This document shows positions 15,881 to 23,979 of a stretch of 64,000 nt of DNA, piece after piece. Every line of letters starts with the position of its first letter. The first letter of the stretch is position 1. The stretch is from the NCBI RefSeq assembly GCF_003696285.1, contig NZ_RFFL01000004.1, forward strand, positions 124,001 through 188,000, read 5' to 3'. The notes under the pieces were generated by a model. The model had not been told where the DNA came from and ran no database searches. It saw nothing but the letters and a program-made list of their open reading frames with translations. The translations under genes were made by a program, and so were the position numbers. This DNA comes from Stutzerimonas nitrititolerans (GTDB taxonomy: Bacteria > Pseudomonadota > Gammaproteobacteria > Pseudomonadales > Pseudomonadaceae).

Positions 15881-15905
15881 TGTAGGAGCGAGCTTGCTCG
15901 CGAAC
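15881..15905. repeat. Single-arm GTAGGAGCGAGCTTGCTCGCGAAC repeat
   Basis: TGTAGGAGCGAGCTTGCTCG followed by CGAAC is the same repeat family as the arm at 7384. It contains the self-complementary core GCGAGCTTGCTCGC and lies 25 bases beyond the stop of the convergent HAD gene. Confidence 0.8.
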
Positions 15906-15930
15906 AGTGCCCCGACAAGCCAAGCCCGCT

Positions 15931-16524
15931 CTAGCCACCCAGCATCCGCCGAAGCTCCAGACAATCGCGGGCATGCAATTCGGTCAACTCGGGCCAGAGA
16001 TTGTCCGGCAGGTTGACCAGCACACCGCGGGCACCGGCCGCCTTCGCGCATTCCAGATCGAAGCGGTAGTCGCCGACCATCACCAGCGTCTGCGGCGCGA
16101 CCTGCCACTTGTCCGCCAGATGCAACAGACCACCGGGGTCCGGCTTGGGCGGCGCTTCGTCGCGACCGAGAATGTCCTCACTGGCGAAGCAGTCGCCCAT
16201 GCCCACGGCCTGCAAGGTCACCAGCGCCAGTTCATGGGCGTTGCGCGTCAGCACGCCGAGCCGGCAACCGCGATCACGCAGTTCATGCAGCAACTCGAGC
16301 GCACCCGGTGCGGGGCTTGCGGCATAGGCCAGCTCGCGCTCGTGTTCCAGCAACCAGGCGCGCTTGGCCGCGGCCTCATCAGCCGGCAAGGCGGCGAGGT
16401 GATGAAGGATGTCGTCTTCCGGCGGGATATCCAGCGCGCGCTTGATCGCCGGGAAGTCATGCACGGCGATGGTCAGGGTGCCGTCCATGTCGAACACCCA
16501 GTGCCGCGCGGCAGCCAGTGTCAC
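15931..16524 (-). CDS. HAD-superfamily hydrolase (phosphoglycolate-phosphatase-like)
   Basis: 197-residue HAD phosphatase. Motif I is FDMDGTLT with catalytic Asp12 and Asp14, motif II is LGVLTRN near residue 90, the lysine of motif III lies in APPKPDPGGLLHL near 128, and motif IV is MVGDYRFDLECAKAAGA near 150. A small helical cap lies between motifs I and II. Substrate is not evident; the closest named relatives are phosphoglycolate phosphatases and the Gph/PgmB type. Its start overlaps the tesB stop as ATGA, so it is translated from the tesB transcript. Confidence 0.87.
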   Translation of the reverse strand: MTLAAARHWVFDMDGTLTIAVHDFPAIKRALDIPPEDDILHHLAALPADEAAAKRAWLLEHERELAYAASPAPGALELLHELRDRGCRLGVLTRNAHELALVTLQAVGMGDCFASEDILGRDEAPPKPDPGGLLHLADKWQVAPQTLVMVGDYRFDLECAKAAGARGVLVNLPDNLWPELTELHARDCLELRRMLGG

Positions 16525-17390
16525 TTCCAGTCCTCGCGCACGCGGATCAGGCCTTCCTGGGCCACCGAGGCGACCAGCTCGCCGGCACGATTGAAGATGC
16601 TACCGCGGGCGAAGCCACGGGCGTTGCCGGCCCAGGGGCTGTCCATGGAGTACATCAGCCAGTCGTCGGCGCGTACTTCGCGGTGGAACCAGATGGCATG
16701 ATCGAGGCTCGCCAGCTGGATGAACTTGCTCCAGGAGGTGACGCCGTGGGGCTGCAGCGCCGTACCGATGAAACTGAAATCCGAGGCATAGGCCATCAGG
16801 TATTTGTGCAGCGCCGGGTTGTCCGGCAGCTTGCCGTCGGCGCGGAACCACAGGTGCCGGATCGGTTCGATCGGCTGCGGATTGGTCGGGTCCTGCAGGG
16901 TCACCGGGCGAATCTCGATGGGCTTGGGCCGGCGCAGCTTTTCCGCCACGCGCTGGGGCACCATGGATTCCAGCTTGTGCAGCAGCTCCCATTCGCTGAG
17001 CAGGTTCTCCGGCCCCGCCACATCGGGCATCGGCAGCTGGTGCTCGAAGCCGGTTTCGTCCGCCTGGAACGAGGCGCTGCAGGTGAAGATGGTCTGCCCT
17101 TTCTGGATCGCGCTGACGCGGCGGGTGGAGAAACTGCCGCCGTCGCGGACCCGATCGACGTCGTAGACCACCGGCTGATGGGAATCGCCGGGGCGTAGGA
17201 AATAACCGTGCATCGAGTGCACATGCCGCTCCGGCGCCACCGTCTGGCTCGCCGCCGACAGCGCCTGCCCGATCACCTGGCCACCGAACAGCTGCGGAAA
17301 GCCCAGGTCCTGGCTGTTGCCACGGAACAGGTTTTCCTCGATCCGCTCCAGCGACAGCAGGCTCACCAGGGTATCGAGTGTCTCGGTCAT
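16521..17390 (-). CDS. tesB: Acyl-CoA thioesterase II
   Basis: 289-residue double hot-dog thioesterase that hydrolyses medium- and long-chain acyl-CoA. Family landmarks: ENLFRGNSQDLGFPQLFGGQVIGQAL near residue 16 (cited as RGNSQDLG, GGQVIGQAL), HSMHGYFLRPGD near 58, and in the second half DHAIWFHREVRADDWLMYSM near 230 followed by NARGFARGSIF. The Asp, Thr and Gln of the catalytic triad fall in these regions. It is followed directly by the HAD gene with a 4-base overlap. Confidence 0.95.
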   Translation of the reverse strand: MTETLDTLVSLLSLERIEENLFRGNSQDLGFPQLFGGQVIGQALSAASQTVAPERHVHSMHGYFLRPGDSHQPVVYDVDRVRDGGSFSTRRVSAIQKGQTIFTCSASFQADETGFEHQLPMPDVAGPENLLSEWELLHKLESMVPQRVAEKLRRPKPIEIRPVTLQDPTNPQPIEPIRHLWFRADGKLPDNPALHKYLMAYASDFSFIGTALQPHGVTSWSKFIQLASLDHAIWFHREVRADDWLMYSMDSPWAGNARGFARGSIFNRAGELVASVAQEGLIRVREDWK

Positions 17391-17471
17391 GGGAATTTCC
17401 TTCAGGCAGGGCCCTTTCAGGCAAAGGCGGCGATTTTACGGTTTAAAACAGATGGGCTCCAGCAACGGCGC

Positions 17472-18038
17472 TCAGCTTCGACCATCGGCCCAGTCGGCAC
17501 GCCGCAGCCGATACAGCACATGTGGGCGCAGCGGATGACCTTCGGCCAGCGCTGGATGCTCGAAGTCGTCCCGCGGCTCATGCTGCATGCCCAGCGCCTC
17601 CATCAAGCCGCGCGAGGGCTCGTTGAGTTGCGCCGTGAAGGCGACCACCTCGGCCAGTTGCAGCCGCTCGAAAGCGCAGGTCAGCGCGGCGTCAGCCGCC
17701 TCCTTGGCCAACCCCTGGCCCCACTGATCCGCTACCAGTCGCCAGCCGATTTCCACCGCCGGACAGAACGGCAACGGCAGCTTGCACCAGGCCAGCCCGG
17801 CCATGCCGATGAAGCGTCCATCGTCCTTGCGTTCCAGCGCCCAGAAGCCGAAACCATGGTGGGCGAAATGCAGGCGGCAGCGCGCCATCAACGCCGCGCA
17901 CTCGTCACGTGACAACAATTCTGGAAAGTAGCGCATCACCTGCGGATCGGCACACATCCGCTCCAGCGGATCGAGATCGGCATCGTGCCAGGTACGCAGG
18001 TGCAGACGGGGTGTTTCCAGTGCTATCCGTTCTTGCAT
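17472..18038 (-). CDS. GNAT-family N-acetyltransferase (RimJ/RimL type)
   Basis: 188-residue acetyltransferase of the RimJ/RimL subgroup. LETPRLHLRTWHDADLDPL begins the fold, EIGWRLVADQWGQGLAKEAADAAL near residue 95 includes the acetyl-CoA pyrophosphate loop (QxxGxA type: QWGQGLA), and LNEPSRGLMEALGM near 145 is the conserved splay region. I chose the ATG at 18038 because it heads the conserved strand and CAAGGAGGC lies 3-11 bases upstream; a longer in-frame reading has no support. Substrate unknown. Two other unrelated GNAT genes lie at 27.8-28.8 kb. Confidence 0.85.
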   Translation of the reverse strand: MQERIALETPRLHLRTWHDADLDPLERMCADPQVMRYFPELLSRDECAALMARCRLHFAHHGFGFWALERKDDGRFIGMAGLAWCKLPLPFCPAVEIGWRLVADQWGQGLAKEAADAALTCAFERLQLAEVVAFTAQLNEPSRGLMEALGMQHEPRDDFEHPALAEGHPLRPHVLYRLRRADWADGRS

Positions 18039-18137
18039 GTTGCCTCCTTGAGAGGTACGTCGGCGGAGTCGGCATACGGCGCCGTTTGCGCTACCGGGGC
18101 GGTCGCCGCAGTGCAACGGAATTCCAGGCTCCGATCG

Positions 18138-18478
18138 ATGCCCTTGCCGCTGGTATTCCACGACGACTACAGCCCGCCGCTGCCACCGGGGCACCGTTTT
18201 CCGATGGAGAGGTTCCGGCTGCTGCGCGATCACCTGATCGACAGCGGTTTGACCACGGACGCGGCAAATTTGCACCCCGAGCCGCGTGCAGCGGACATCC
18301 TCGCGCAGGCCCATGACCGATCCTATATCGAGCGCTGCTGCACCGGCGACATGAGCCGCGACAAACTGCGCCGCCTTGGTCTACCTGTGGCCCGCGACTG
18401 GCGCAGCGCACCGTGCGCGCAGTCGGCGTGATCAGCGGCTACGACTAGGACCGGGCCCTGCTCGCCCGCTGCCCATGA
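18138..18478 (+). pseudogene. Histone-deacetylase-family gene remnant with internal deletion
   Basis: The open frame starting at 18138 gives PLPLVFHDDYSPPLPPGHRFP and continues to RRLGLP, the N-terminal 75 residues of the bacterial histone-deacetylase/acetoin-utilisation-like family (normally about 300 residues). It then shifts frame; the family continuation LAQRTVRAVG is readable two bases out of phase at about 18392-18427. Directly after it comes VISGYD, a stop at 18446, and DRALLAR, which resembles the family's C-terminal GVIGGGYSxDRAxLARRH. So the centre, with the zinc-binding residues, has been lost and small indels have accumulated. The open frame ends at 18431. It cannot encode an active enzyme. 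Confidence 0.8.
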
Positions 18479-18534
18479 CCCGCTCCGGCGCAGTCGCTAC
18501 AATGCCCGCCCTTCGCAACTGTCCGGCTGCCGTC

Positions 18535-19758
18535 ATGACCCAAGCTACTCGCATCGCCATCATCGGCGGCGGCCCCGCCGGGCTCATGGCCGCCGAAGTG
18601 CTGAGCCAGGCCGGAATCGCGGTCGATCTCTACGATGCCATGCCCTCGGTCGGGCGCAAGTTCCTGCTGGCTGGCGTCGGCGGCATGAATATCACCCATG
18701 CCGAGGACTACGCCACATTCGTCAGTCGCTATCGCCAGCGCGCCGATCATTTGCGCCCATTGCTGGACGCCTTCAACCCGGCTGCCCTGCGCGAATGGAT
18801 CCACGGCCTGGGCATCGATACCTTCGTCGGCAGCTCCGGCCGCGTATTCCCCACCGATATGAAAGCCGCACCCTTGCTGCGCGCCTGGCTCAAGCGCCTG
18901 CGCGACAATGGCGTGCAGATCCATACCCGCCAGCGCTGGCTGGGCTGGAGCGAAGACGGCCAGTTGCGCATCGCAGGAGCGGAAGGCGAGTCGCGGCTGA
19001 AGCCGACTGCCACCCTGCTCGCGCTGGGCGGCGGCAGTTGGGCGCGGCTGGGTTCCGATGGCGCCTGGGTGCCGCTGCTGCAGGCTCGCGGCGTCGTCAT
19101 CGCGCCGCTGCGACCGGCCAATTGCGGGTTCGAGGTTGCAGGTTGGAGCCAGCATCTTGTGGAGAAATTCGCCGGCGCGCCGCTGAAGACAGTCAGTCTG
19201 GCTCTGCCTGGCGAAACCCTGCGCAGGGGCGAGTTCGTCCTTACCGCGACCGGCATCGAAGGCAGCCTGGTCTATGCGTTGTCGGCGGACATCCGTGAGC
19301 GGATCAACGCAACGGGCTCGGCAACACTGCTGCTCGACCTGCTGCCGGATCGCTCCCAGGCGCAGATCGCCGGCGCCCTGGCCAGGCCGCGCGGCTCGCA
19401 ATCCATGGCCAAGCACCTGCATCGCCAGTTGAAGCTCGACGGCGCCAAGGCCGCCCTGCTACGCGAACTGACCGCTGCCGAGACCTTCCAGGACCCGCAA
19501 GCGCTTGCCGCCGCCATCAAGGCCCTGCCCATTCCCCTCGTCCGTCCACGCCCGCTGGACGAAGCCATCAGCAGCGCCGGCGGCGTGCCCTTCGAGGCAC
19601 TGGACGAAAACCTGATGCTGCGCCAACTGCCCGGCGTGTTCTGCGCGGGCGAGATGCTCGACTGGGAAGCGCCCACCGGCGGCTACCTGCTCACTGCCTG
19701 TTTCGCCACGGGCCGCGCGGCGGCTGAAGGGATGCTGCGCTGGCTGAAGCAGCGATAA
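18535..19758 (+). CDS. HI0933-like FAD-dependent flavoprotein (PP_4765/TIGR03862 type)
   Basis: 407-residue NAD(P)/FAD-dependent oxidoreductase. The dinucleotide-binding GGGPAGLMAAEVLSQAG is at about residues 10-26, followed by the family signature SVGRKFLLAGVGGMNITHAE near 38 (cited in parts) and, at the end, GVFCAGEMLDWEAPTGGYLLT with the second FAD-contact region. The family (also called BaiN/RdsA-like) has no settled function. I chose ATG 18535 as it precedes TRIAIIGGGPAG directly; ATG at 18502 is possible. It follows the deacetylase remnant on the same strand. Confidence 0.87.
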   Translation: MTQATRIAIIGGGPAGLMAAEVLSQAGIAVDLYDAMPSVGRKFLLAGVGGMNITHAEDYATFVSRYRQRADHLRPLLDAFNPAALREWIHGLGIDTFVGSSGRVFPTDMKAAPLLRAWLKRLRDNGVQIHTRQRWLGWSEDGQLRIAGAEGESRLKPTATLLALGGGSWARLGSDGAWVPLLQARGVVIAPLRPANCGFEVAGWSQHLVEKFAGAPLKTVSLALPGETLRRGEFVLTATGIEGSLVYALSADIRERINATGSATLLLDLLPDRSQAQIAGALARPRGSQSMAKHLHRQLKLDGAKAALLRELTAAETFQDPQALAAAIKALPIPLVRPRPLDEAISSAGGVPFEALDENLMLRQLPGVFCAGEMLDWEAPTGGYLLTACFATGRAAAEGMLRWLKQR

Positions 19759-19765
19759 CGCGCTT

Positions 19766-20158
19766 CTATTCCTCGGAGCGCCCCGACGCCTCCCGATCCC
19801 GCTCATATCGCCTGGCCAGCGGAAACGGCGGCAACCAGGCCTCGCGGCGCAGGGTCCAGCATTCATAGGTCGGCATCAGCTGGTCGGGCGCATCCAGGGC
19901 ACCCAGGTACACCTCGATTTCATCCGCGCTGCGGGCAAACACCGACGAGCCACACCGCGGACAGAAATGGCGCCCGCCGTAGTCGCGCGTTTCGCCCTCG
20001 ATGGTCACCGCCTCGTGGGGGAATATGGCCGCCGCGTAGAACAGCGCGCCGTGCTGCTTGCGACAGTCGAGGCAGTGACAGAACCCGACCCGATACGGGC
20101 GCCCTGCCGCCAGAATCCGCACGTCGCCGCATAGGCAGCCGCCGCTGAATTGGTCCAT
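19766..20158 (-). CDS. GFA (glutathione-dependent formaldehyde-activating-like) zinc protein
   Basis: 130-residue protein of the GFA/CENP-V family. Zinc-binding cysteines are arranged as GCLCGDVR near residue 7, FCHCLDCRKQHG near 26 and HFCPRCGSSVF near 65, the complete pattern. Members are small Mss4-fold proteins of mostly unknown substrate, some binding glutathione adducts. It lies convergent to the flavoprotein gene and upstream of nothing obvious; a second family member lies at 29588-29986 with only partial resemblance. Confidence 0.87.
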   Translation of the reverse strand: MDQFSGGCLCGDVRILAAGRPYRVGFCHCLDCRKQHGALFYAAAIFPHEAVTIEGETRDYGGRHFCPRCGSSVFARSADEIEVYLGALDAPDQLMPTYECWTLRREAWLPPFPLARRYERDREASGRSEE

Positions 20159-20229
20159 ACCGCACCTCCGCCAGCAAACGATGAGTACGGATGACGATAG
20201 CAGCGGCTGCCGGTGCCCGGGCCGCCCTA

Positions 20230-20850
20230 TCAGCGGGGACGGTACATCTGGAAGTTCGCCTCGCGACTCAGCTGGAAGTAGTCCGCCGGCCCACCGCCGC
20301 GCATGATGGGCTCAGCCGCCGCGGTGTCGTAAATGCCATCGACCAGCAGCGACTTGGCGATATGCACTGCCACCACCTCACCCAGCACCAGCCAGCTCGA
20401 CACCGACGCCTTGTCAGCACCCTGCAGCTGGATGATTTGGGTCACCTTGCACTCGAAGGACACCGGGCTTTCCAGCACCCGCGGTACGTCGACCACCCTG
20501 GAGGCCACCGGCGTCAGGCCGCTCAGGGCGAACTCATCCACATCGGGCGCGACGGCGGCACAACTCTGGTTCATCGCCTCGGCCAGCGGGCGGGTGGCCA
20601 GGTTCCAGCAAAACTCGCCGGTCGCCTCGGCATTGTTCAGGCTGTCCTTCCGACTGACGCTGGAGAAACCAATGATCGGCGGGGTGTAGTTGAAGCCGTT
20701 GAAGAAGCTGTAGGGCGCAAGATTCAGTCGACCTTCGGCGTCCTGGGTCGAGATCCAGCCGATGGGCCGCGGCGCGATGATCGCGTTGAAGGGATCATGG
20801 GGCAGGCCGTGGCCCTGGGCGGGTTCGTAATAGTGCATATCGTCGTGCAT
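20230..20850 (-). CDS. Flavin reductase-like / FMN-binding split-barrel protein
   Basis: 206-residue protein of the flavin-reductase-like (DIM6/NTAB) family. PFNAIIAPRPIGWIST near residue 20 and LNLAPYSFFNGFNYTPPIIGFSS near 42 are the FMN-binding segments, and FECKVTQIIQL with VLGEVVAVHI form the later barrel strands. Family members reduce FMN or bind it as an accessory domain; some act on nitrilotriacetate or aromatic substrates with partner monooxygenases, but no such partner is nearby. It is next to an MFS transporter gene on the same strand with an 18-base gap. Confidence 0.85.
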   Translation of the reverse strand: MHDDMHYYEPAQGHGLPHDPFNAIIAPRPIGWISTQDAEGRLNLAPYSFFNGFNYTPPIIGFSSVSRKDSLNNAEATGEFCWNLATRPLAEAMNQSCAAVAPDVDEFALSGLTPVASRVVDVPRVLESPVSFECKVTQIIQLQGADKASVSSWLVLGEVVAVHIAKSLLVDGIYDTAAAEPIMRGGGPADYFQLSREANFQMYRPR

Positions 20851-20868
20851 GGCGATACTCCGAAGTGG

Positions 20869-22098
20869 TCAAGGTAGCCGAGGGGAAGGCTTGCTGCGCG
20901 GCTTGGCGGCATCTTTCACAGGGCTGGAATCATCAGCCCGCGCCGCGGCGCGCAGCAAGAACAAACTCAGCAGCGACGCCGCTGTGAGCAGACCGAACAC
21001 GTCGGTGTAGTGCTCCATGAAGGTCATCAGCAAGGCAAAGGTCGGCAACCCCAGCAGTACACCACCGTAGGTGAACACCAGGCAGGCGCCAGAAGCTTCC
21101 GCGATGCGCTCGGGCGGTGCCAGCCGCGCCACCTCGGCAAGGTACACGCCATTCCAACCCAGCGCCGCAACGCCGAACAGGCCAAGCGTCAGGGCGACAC
21201 CGGCCAGCGGCCACGCCGGGCTCATGAAGTAGATCAGCACCGTGCCCACCGAGGTACAGCATGCGATGATCGCCAGCGTCATCAGCCGATGCCCGATACG
21301 GTCGGCGATCCAGCCCCACCACAGGCGGCCGGCGATTCCGCTCGCCTGCACCACCGTCATGACTGCCCCCGCCGCGATCAGACTCACGTCCAGATCATCC
21401 ACCAGCATCGCCACGGTAAAGGAGGACAGCGACAGCTGAACGGTAGAGAAGCACAGGGTGACGATCGCCAGGTAGCGCAGCGGCTTATGGGCCCAGACCA
21501 CCTTGATGCCGCCCAAAGGCGAACGGCGCCAATTCAGGCCGGGCTCGCGACGGTCATCCCAGCTGTGGCGCTTGAACTGCAACGCGATGATGCCGAGCGA
21601 CGCCAACCCCGCGAGCAGCCACAGGCCCTGCCGCCAGCCAATGCCGAGCGCAAGCGAAGGGGCCAGCGCACCGGCCAGCATGCCGCCAAGGGGCACGCCG
21701 GTCTGCTTGAGCGAGAAGATGAAGCCCAGCCGCTCCGGCGGGGTGAAGCGCACCAGCAGCACTGAAGCTGATGGATTGGTCATGCCGTAGCCCAGCCCGA
21801 CGATCAGCGCCGCGACGACCGCCACCAGTAAGCTCGGCACACTCATCAAGGCCGCGCCTGCGCCCAGCAACAGCAAAGCGGTCTGGCTTGCACGGCAAGG
21901 GCCGAGGCGCCGAGTCAGCGGGCCACCTACCAGCGACGTCAGCATGGCGCCACCGAACACCAGGCTCACCTGCAAGCCGATAGCCGAGGACGGAATGCCC
22001 AGCGCTGCCGAAACCTCAGGTGCGATGGCCGACGGATAAAGCGCGACCAGAGCGGAAAAAGCCAGAACCAGCGTGGTGCTGAGCACGACGATCAGCAT
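20869..22098 (-). CDS. MFS transporter (cyanate-permease/NNP-like)
   Basis: 409-residue inner-membrane transporter with 12 predicted helices in two halves of six. GGPLTRRLGP between helices 2 and 3 is the MFS loop-2/3 motif, and WIADRIGHRL appears at the equivalent place in the second half. The C-terminus is cytoplasmic and basic (KDAAKPRSKPSPRLP). Substrate cannot be predicted. The gene is divergent from the permease-LeuCD operon and precedes the flavin reductase gene, with which it is probably co-transcribed. Confidence 0.85.
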   Translation of the reverse strand: MLIVVLSTTLVLAFSALVALYPSAIAPEVSAALGIPSSAIGLQVSLVFGGAMLTSLVGGPLTRRLGPCRASQTALLLLGAGAALMSVPSLLVAVVAALIVGLGYGMTNPSASVLLVRFTPPERLGFIFSLKQTGVPLGGMLAGALAPSLALGIGWRQGLWLLAGLASLGIIALQFKRHSWDDRREPGLNWRRSPLGGIKVVWAHKPLRYLAIVTLCFSTVQLSLSSFTVAMLVDDLDVSLIAAGAVMTVVQASGIAGRLWWGWIADRIGHRLMTLAIIACCTSVGTVLIYFMSPAWPLAGVALTLGLFGVAALGWNGVYLAEVARLAPPERIAEASGACLVFTYGGVLLGLPTFALLMTFMEHYTDVFGLLTAASLLSLFLLRAAARADDSSPVKDAAKPRSKPSPRLP

Positions 22099-22635
22099 CG
22101 GCCAGGGCTCCGAACCGCGGCGGCGTGGGTCGGTACTGCAGGCTTAACCACTGACATTTACGAATCCGTTTTTCGAAGGTCAGGCAGGCTAGCGGGCCAT
22201 ACCCGGCCAAACAATACGTAGTTCGACAAGCGCCCCTTCGCCTAATGCGAAGCGATGTAAGGAACGTGGGCGTCCGATTTTTTCTACCCCCCGCAGACCC
22301 TCGCCGCCGCTAGGCTTGTGGCCCTCCAGCCGCACTGCAACGGGATCACTGGCTTATCTCAGCGACAAGACTTCGCGAAATGCGAAACCTATCTTGGCGA
22401 TACACCAATTGTTCAGCGCATAAGCCTTGGCGACACTCGGGGTGGACCAGATTTGGCGATGCGGCCATTGCGCAAGCGATTCCGCCTCGCATGAAGCCTG
22501 GCAGGGCCGCGGCCCGCTTGGCGCTGCAGCCAACTCCCGGGATGCCTAAACAGCACATCGCGCTCTGCTGAGCGTGGCGCGATGGGCAGCGTATGTGTCT
22601 TGGCGCTCTGCGAAAACAACTACAAAGGACCTACC
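22099..22635. other. 537-base divergent intergenic region
   Basis: Between the MFS gene (minus) and the permease-LeuCD operon (plus). I see no convincing coding region or RNA gene. The permease has AAGGA at 22624-22628, 7 bases before its GTG. The long leader (over 250 bases on either side) is large enough to hold operators for a regulator that is not encoded alongside; no LysR or GntR gene is adjacent. Confidence 0.6.
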
Positions 22636-23922
22636 GTGTTAACCATCACCATCATCCTGGCGATACTGATCTGCATTGGTGTCGGCTACTGGCTGAACAT
22701 CAACATCGGGCTGCTGGCCATCAGCGCGGCCTACCTCATTTCCACCACCATGATGGGCGTCAGCGTGAAGGAGCTGGTGACCTACTGGCCGCTGAACCTG
22801 TTCTTCATCATCTTCGCCGTCACCTTCTTCTTCGGCTTCGTCATCGCCAACGGCACCATGGAAAAGATCGCGCGAAATGCCGTATTCATGGCGCGCGGCA
22901 TGCCGAGCCTGATCCCCTTCGCGCTGTACGGCCTGGTACTGCTGGTCGCCGGCATTGGCCCGGGTCACTACGCGGTGTTCGTGTTCCTCTCGCCCTTGGT
23001 AATGTCGGTCGCCAGCCGCACCGGCATGAGCCGCCTGCTGGGCGCGATCATCATCGTCTCCGGCGGCATGGCCACCACCTTCACCAGCATCAGCCTGGGC
23101 GGGCGCGTGACCCAGGGCATCCTGGAGAATGCCGGCTATGACGCGGCAACCGCGGCGAGCTATACCCACACGCTGCTAATCGACTCCTTCATCTACCAGA
23201 CGCTGGTGTTCCTGGTGGCCTACGTGCTGCTCAAGGGCTACCAGACCAAGAGCCTGGAGACCGAACGGCCCGAACCCTTCGATGCCCAGCAGCGCCGTAC
23301 CCTCTGGCTGGTGGCCTTCATCGTCGGGCTGATCATCCTGCCCTCGACCATCGCCGCCTTCCTGCCGGCCGGCTCGGCATTCGCCGCCATCGCCTCGCGC
23401 ATAGACCCGACGTTCATCTCGATCATCGGCGTGGTGCTGGCGCTGATCCTGCGGGTGGGCGATGAAAAGGCCGCACTGGCCAAGGTCCCGTGGGGCATCA
23501 TCATTTTGCTGTGCGGCATGGGCATGCTCATTGCCGTGGCGGTCAAGGCCGGCACCATCGCGGCGCTGGCGCAGTGGCTCGCCGCTAACGTCAGCCCGGC
23601 GATGGTGCCCTACGCCACCGGGGTTTCCTCGAGCATCATGAGCTTTTTCTCCAGCACCCTTGGCGTGGTGATGCCAACGCTGTTCCCCATCGTGCCGGAC
23701 CTCGCCAGCAACGCCGGCCTGAGCCACACCGTGTTGCTGTCGGCCATCGTGCTGTGCTCTTCGCTGACCGGCTTCTCGCCTTTCTCCTCCGGCGGCGCCC
23801 TGGCGCTGGCCGGTGTTCAGGAGGAAGCCGAGCGCAACAAGCTGTTCTATCGCCTGCTACTGGTGCCGCTGTGTGGCGTCAGCGGTGTGCTGGTGTTCGT
23901 TTTCCTTGGCCTGCTTGGCTGA
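22636..23922 (+). CDS. SLC13/MatC-type C4-dicarboxylate permease
   Basis: 428-residue inner-membrane protein with about 11-12 helices, resembling the MatC/ArsB-type branch of the ion-transporter superfamily (dicarboxylate carriers). PFALYGLVLLVAGIGPGHYAVF near residue 95 and the re-entrant-loop-like ATFTSI..., SSSIMSFFSSTLGVVMPTLFPI near 330 and SSLTGFSPFSSGGALAL near 378 are notable Ser/Thr/Gly-rich membrane hairpins. GTG at 22636 is preferred because AAGGA lies 7 bases upstream. It is the first gene of an operon with LeuC- and LeuD-like enzymes (57-base gap), so its cargo is probably an organic acid that they act on. Confidence 0.8.
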   Translation: MLTITIILAILICIGVGYWLNINIGLLAISAAYLISTTMMGVSVKELVTYWPLNLFFIIFAVTFFFGFVIANGTMEKIARNAVFMARGMPSLIPFALYGLVLLVAGIGPGHYAVFVFLSPLVMSVASRTGMSRLLGAIIIVSGGMATTFTSISLGGRVTQGILENAGYDAATAASYTHTLLIDSFIYQTLVFLVAYVLLKGYQTKSLETERPEPFDAQQRRTLWLVAFIVGLIILPSTIAAFLPAGSAFAAIASRIDPTFISIIGVVLALILRVGDEKAALAKVPWGIIILLCGMGMLIAVAVKAGTIAALAQWLAANVSPAMVPYATGVSSSIMSFFSSTLGVVMPTLFPIVPDLASNAGLSHTVLLSAIVLCSSLTGFSPFSSGGALALAGVQEEAERNKLFYRLLLVPLCGVSGVLVFVFLGLLG

Positions 23923-23979
23923 CATCCCGCTCGCCGTCCGCACGCGAGACGGCGTCGCCTTGAACGGAAGGAACAGAAG

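Noticed and set aside
18376..18534. Extended flavoprotein start upstream of 18535
   Set aside because: The extra sequence is the frame of the deacetylase remnant and lacks homology; the dinucleotide motif begins directly after 18535.
22346..22571. Short frames in the 22.1-22.6 kb gap as possible peptides
   Set aside because: Neither strand shows a ribosome site, hydrophobic pattern or composition unlike chance GC-rich sequence.
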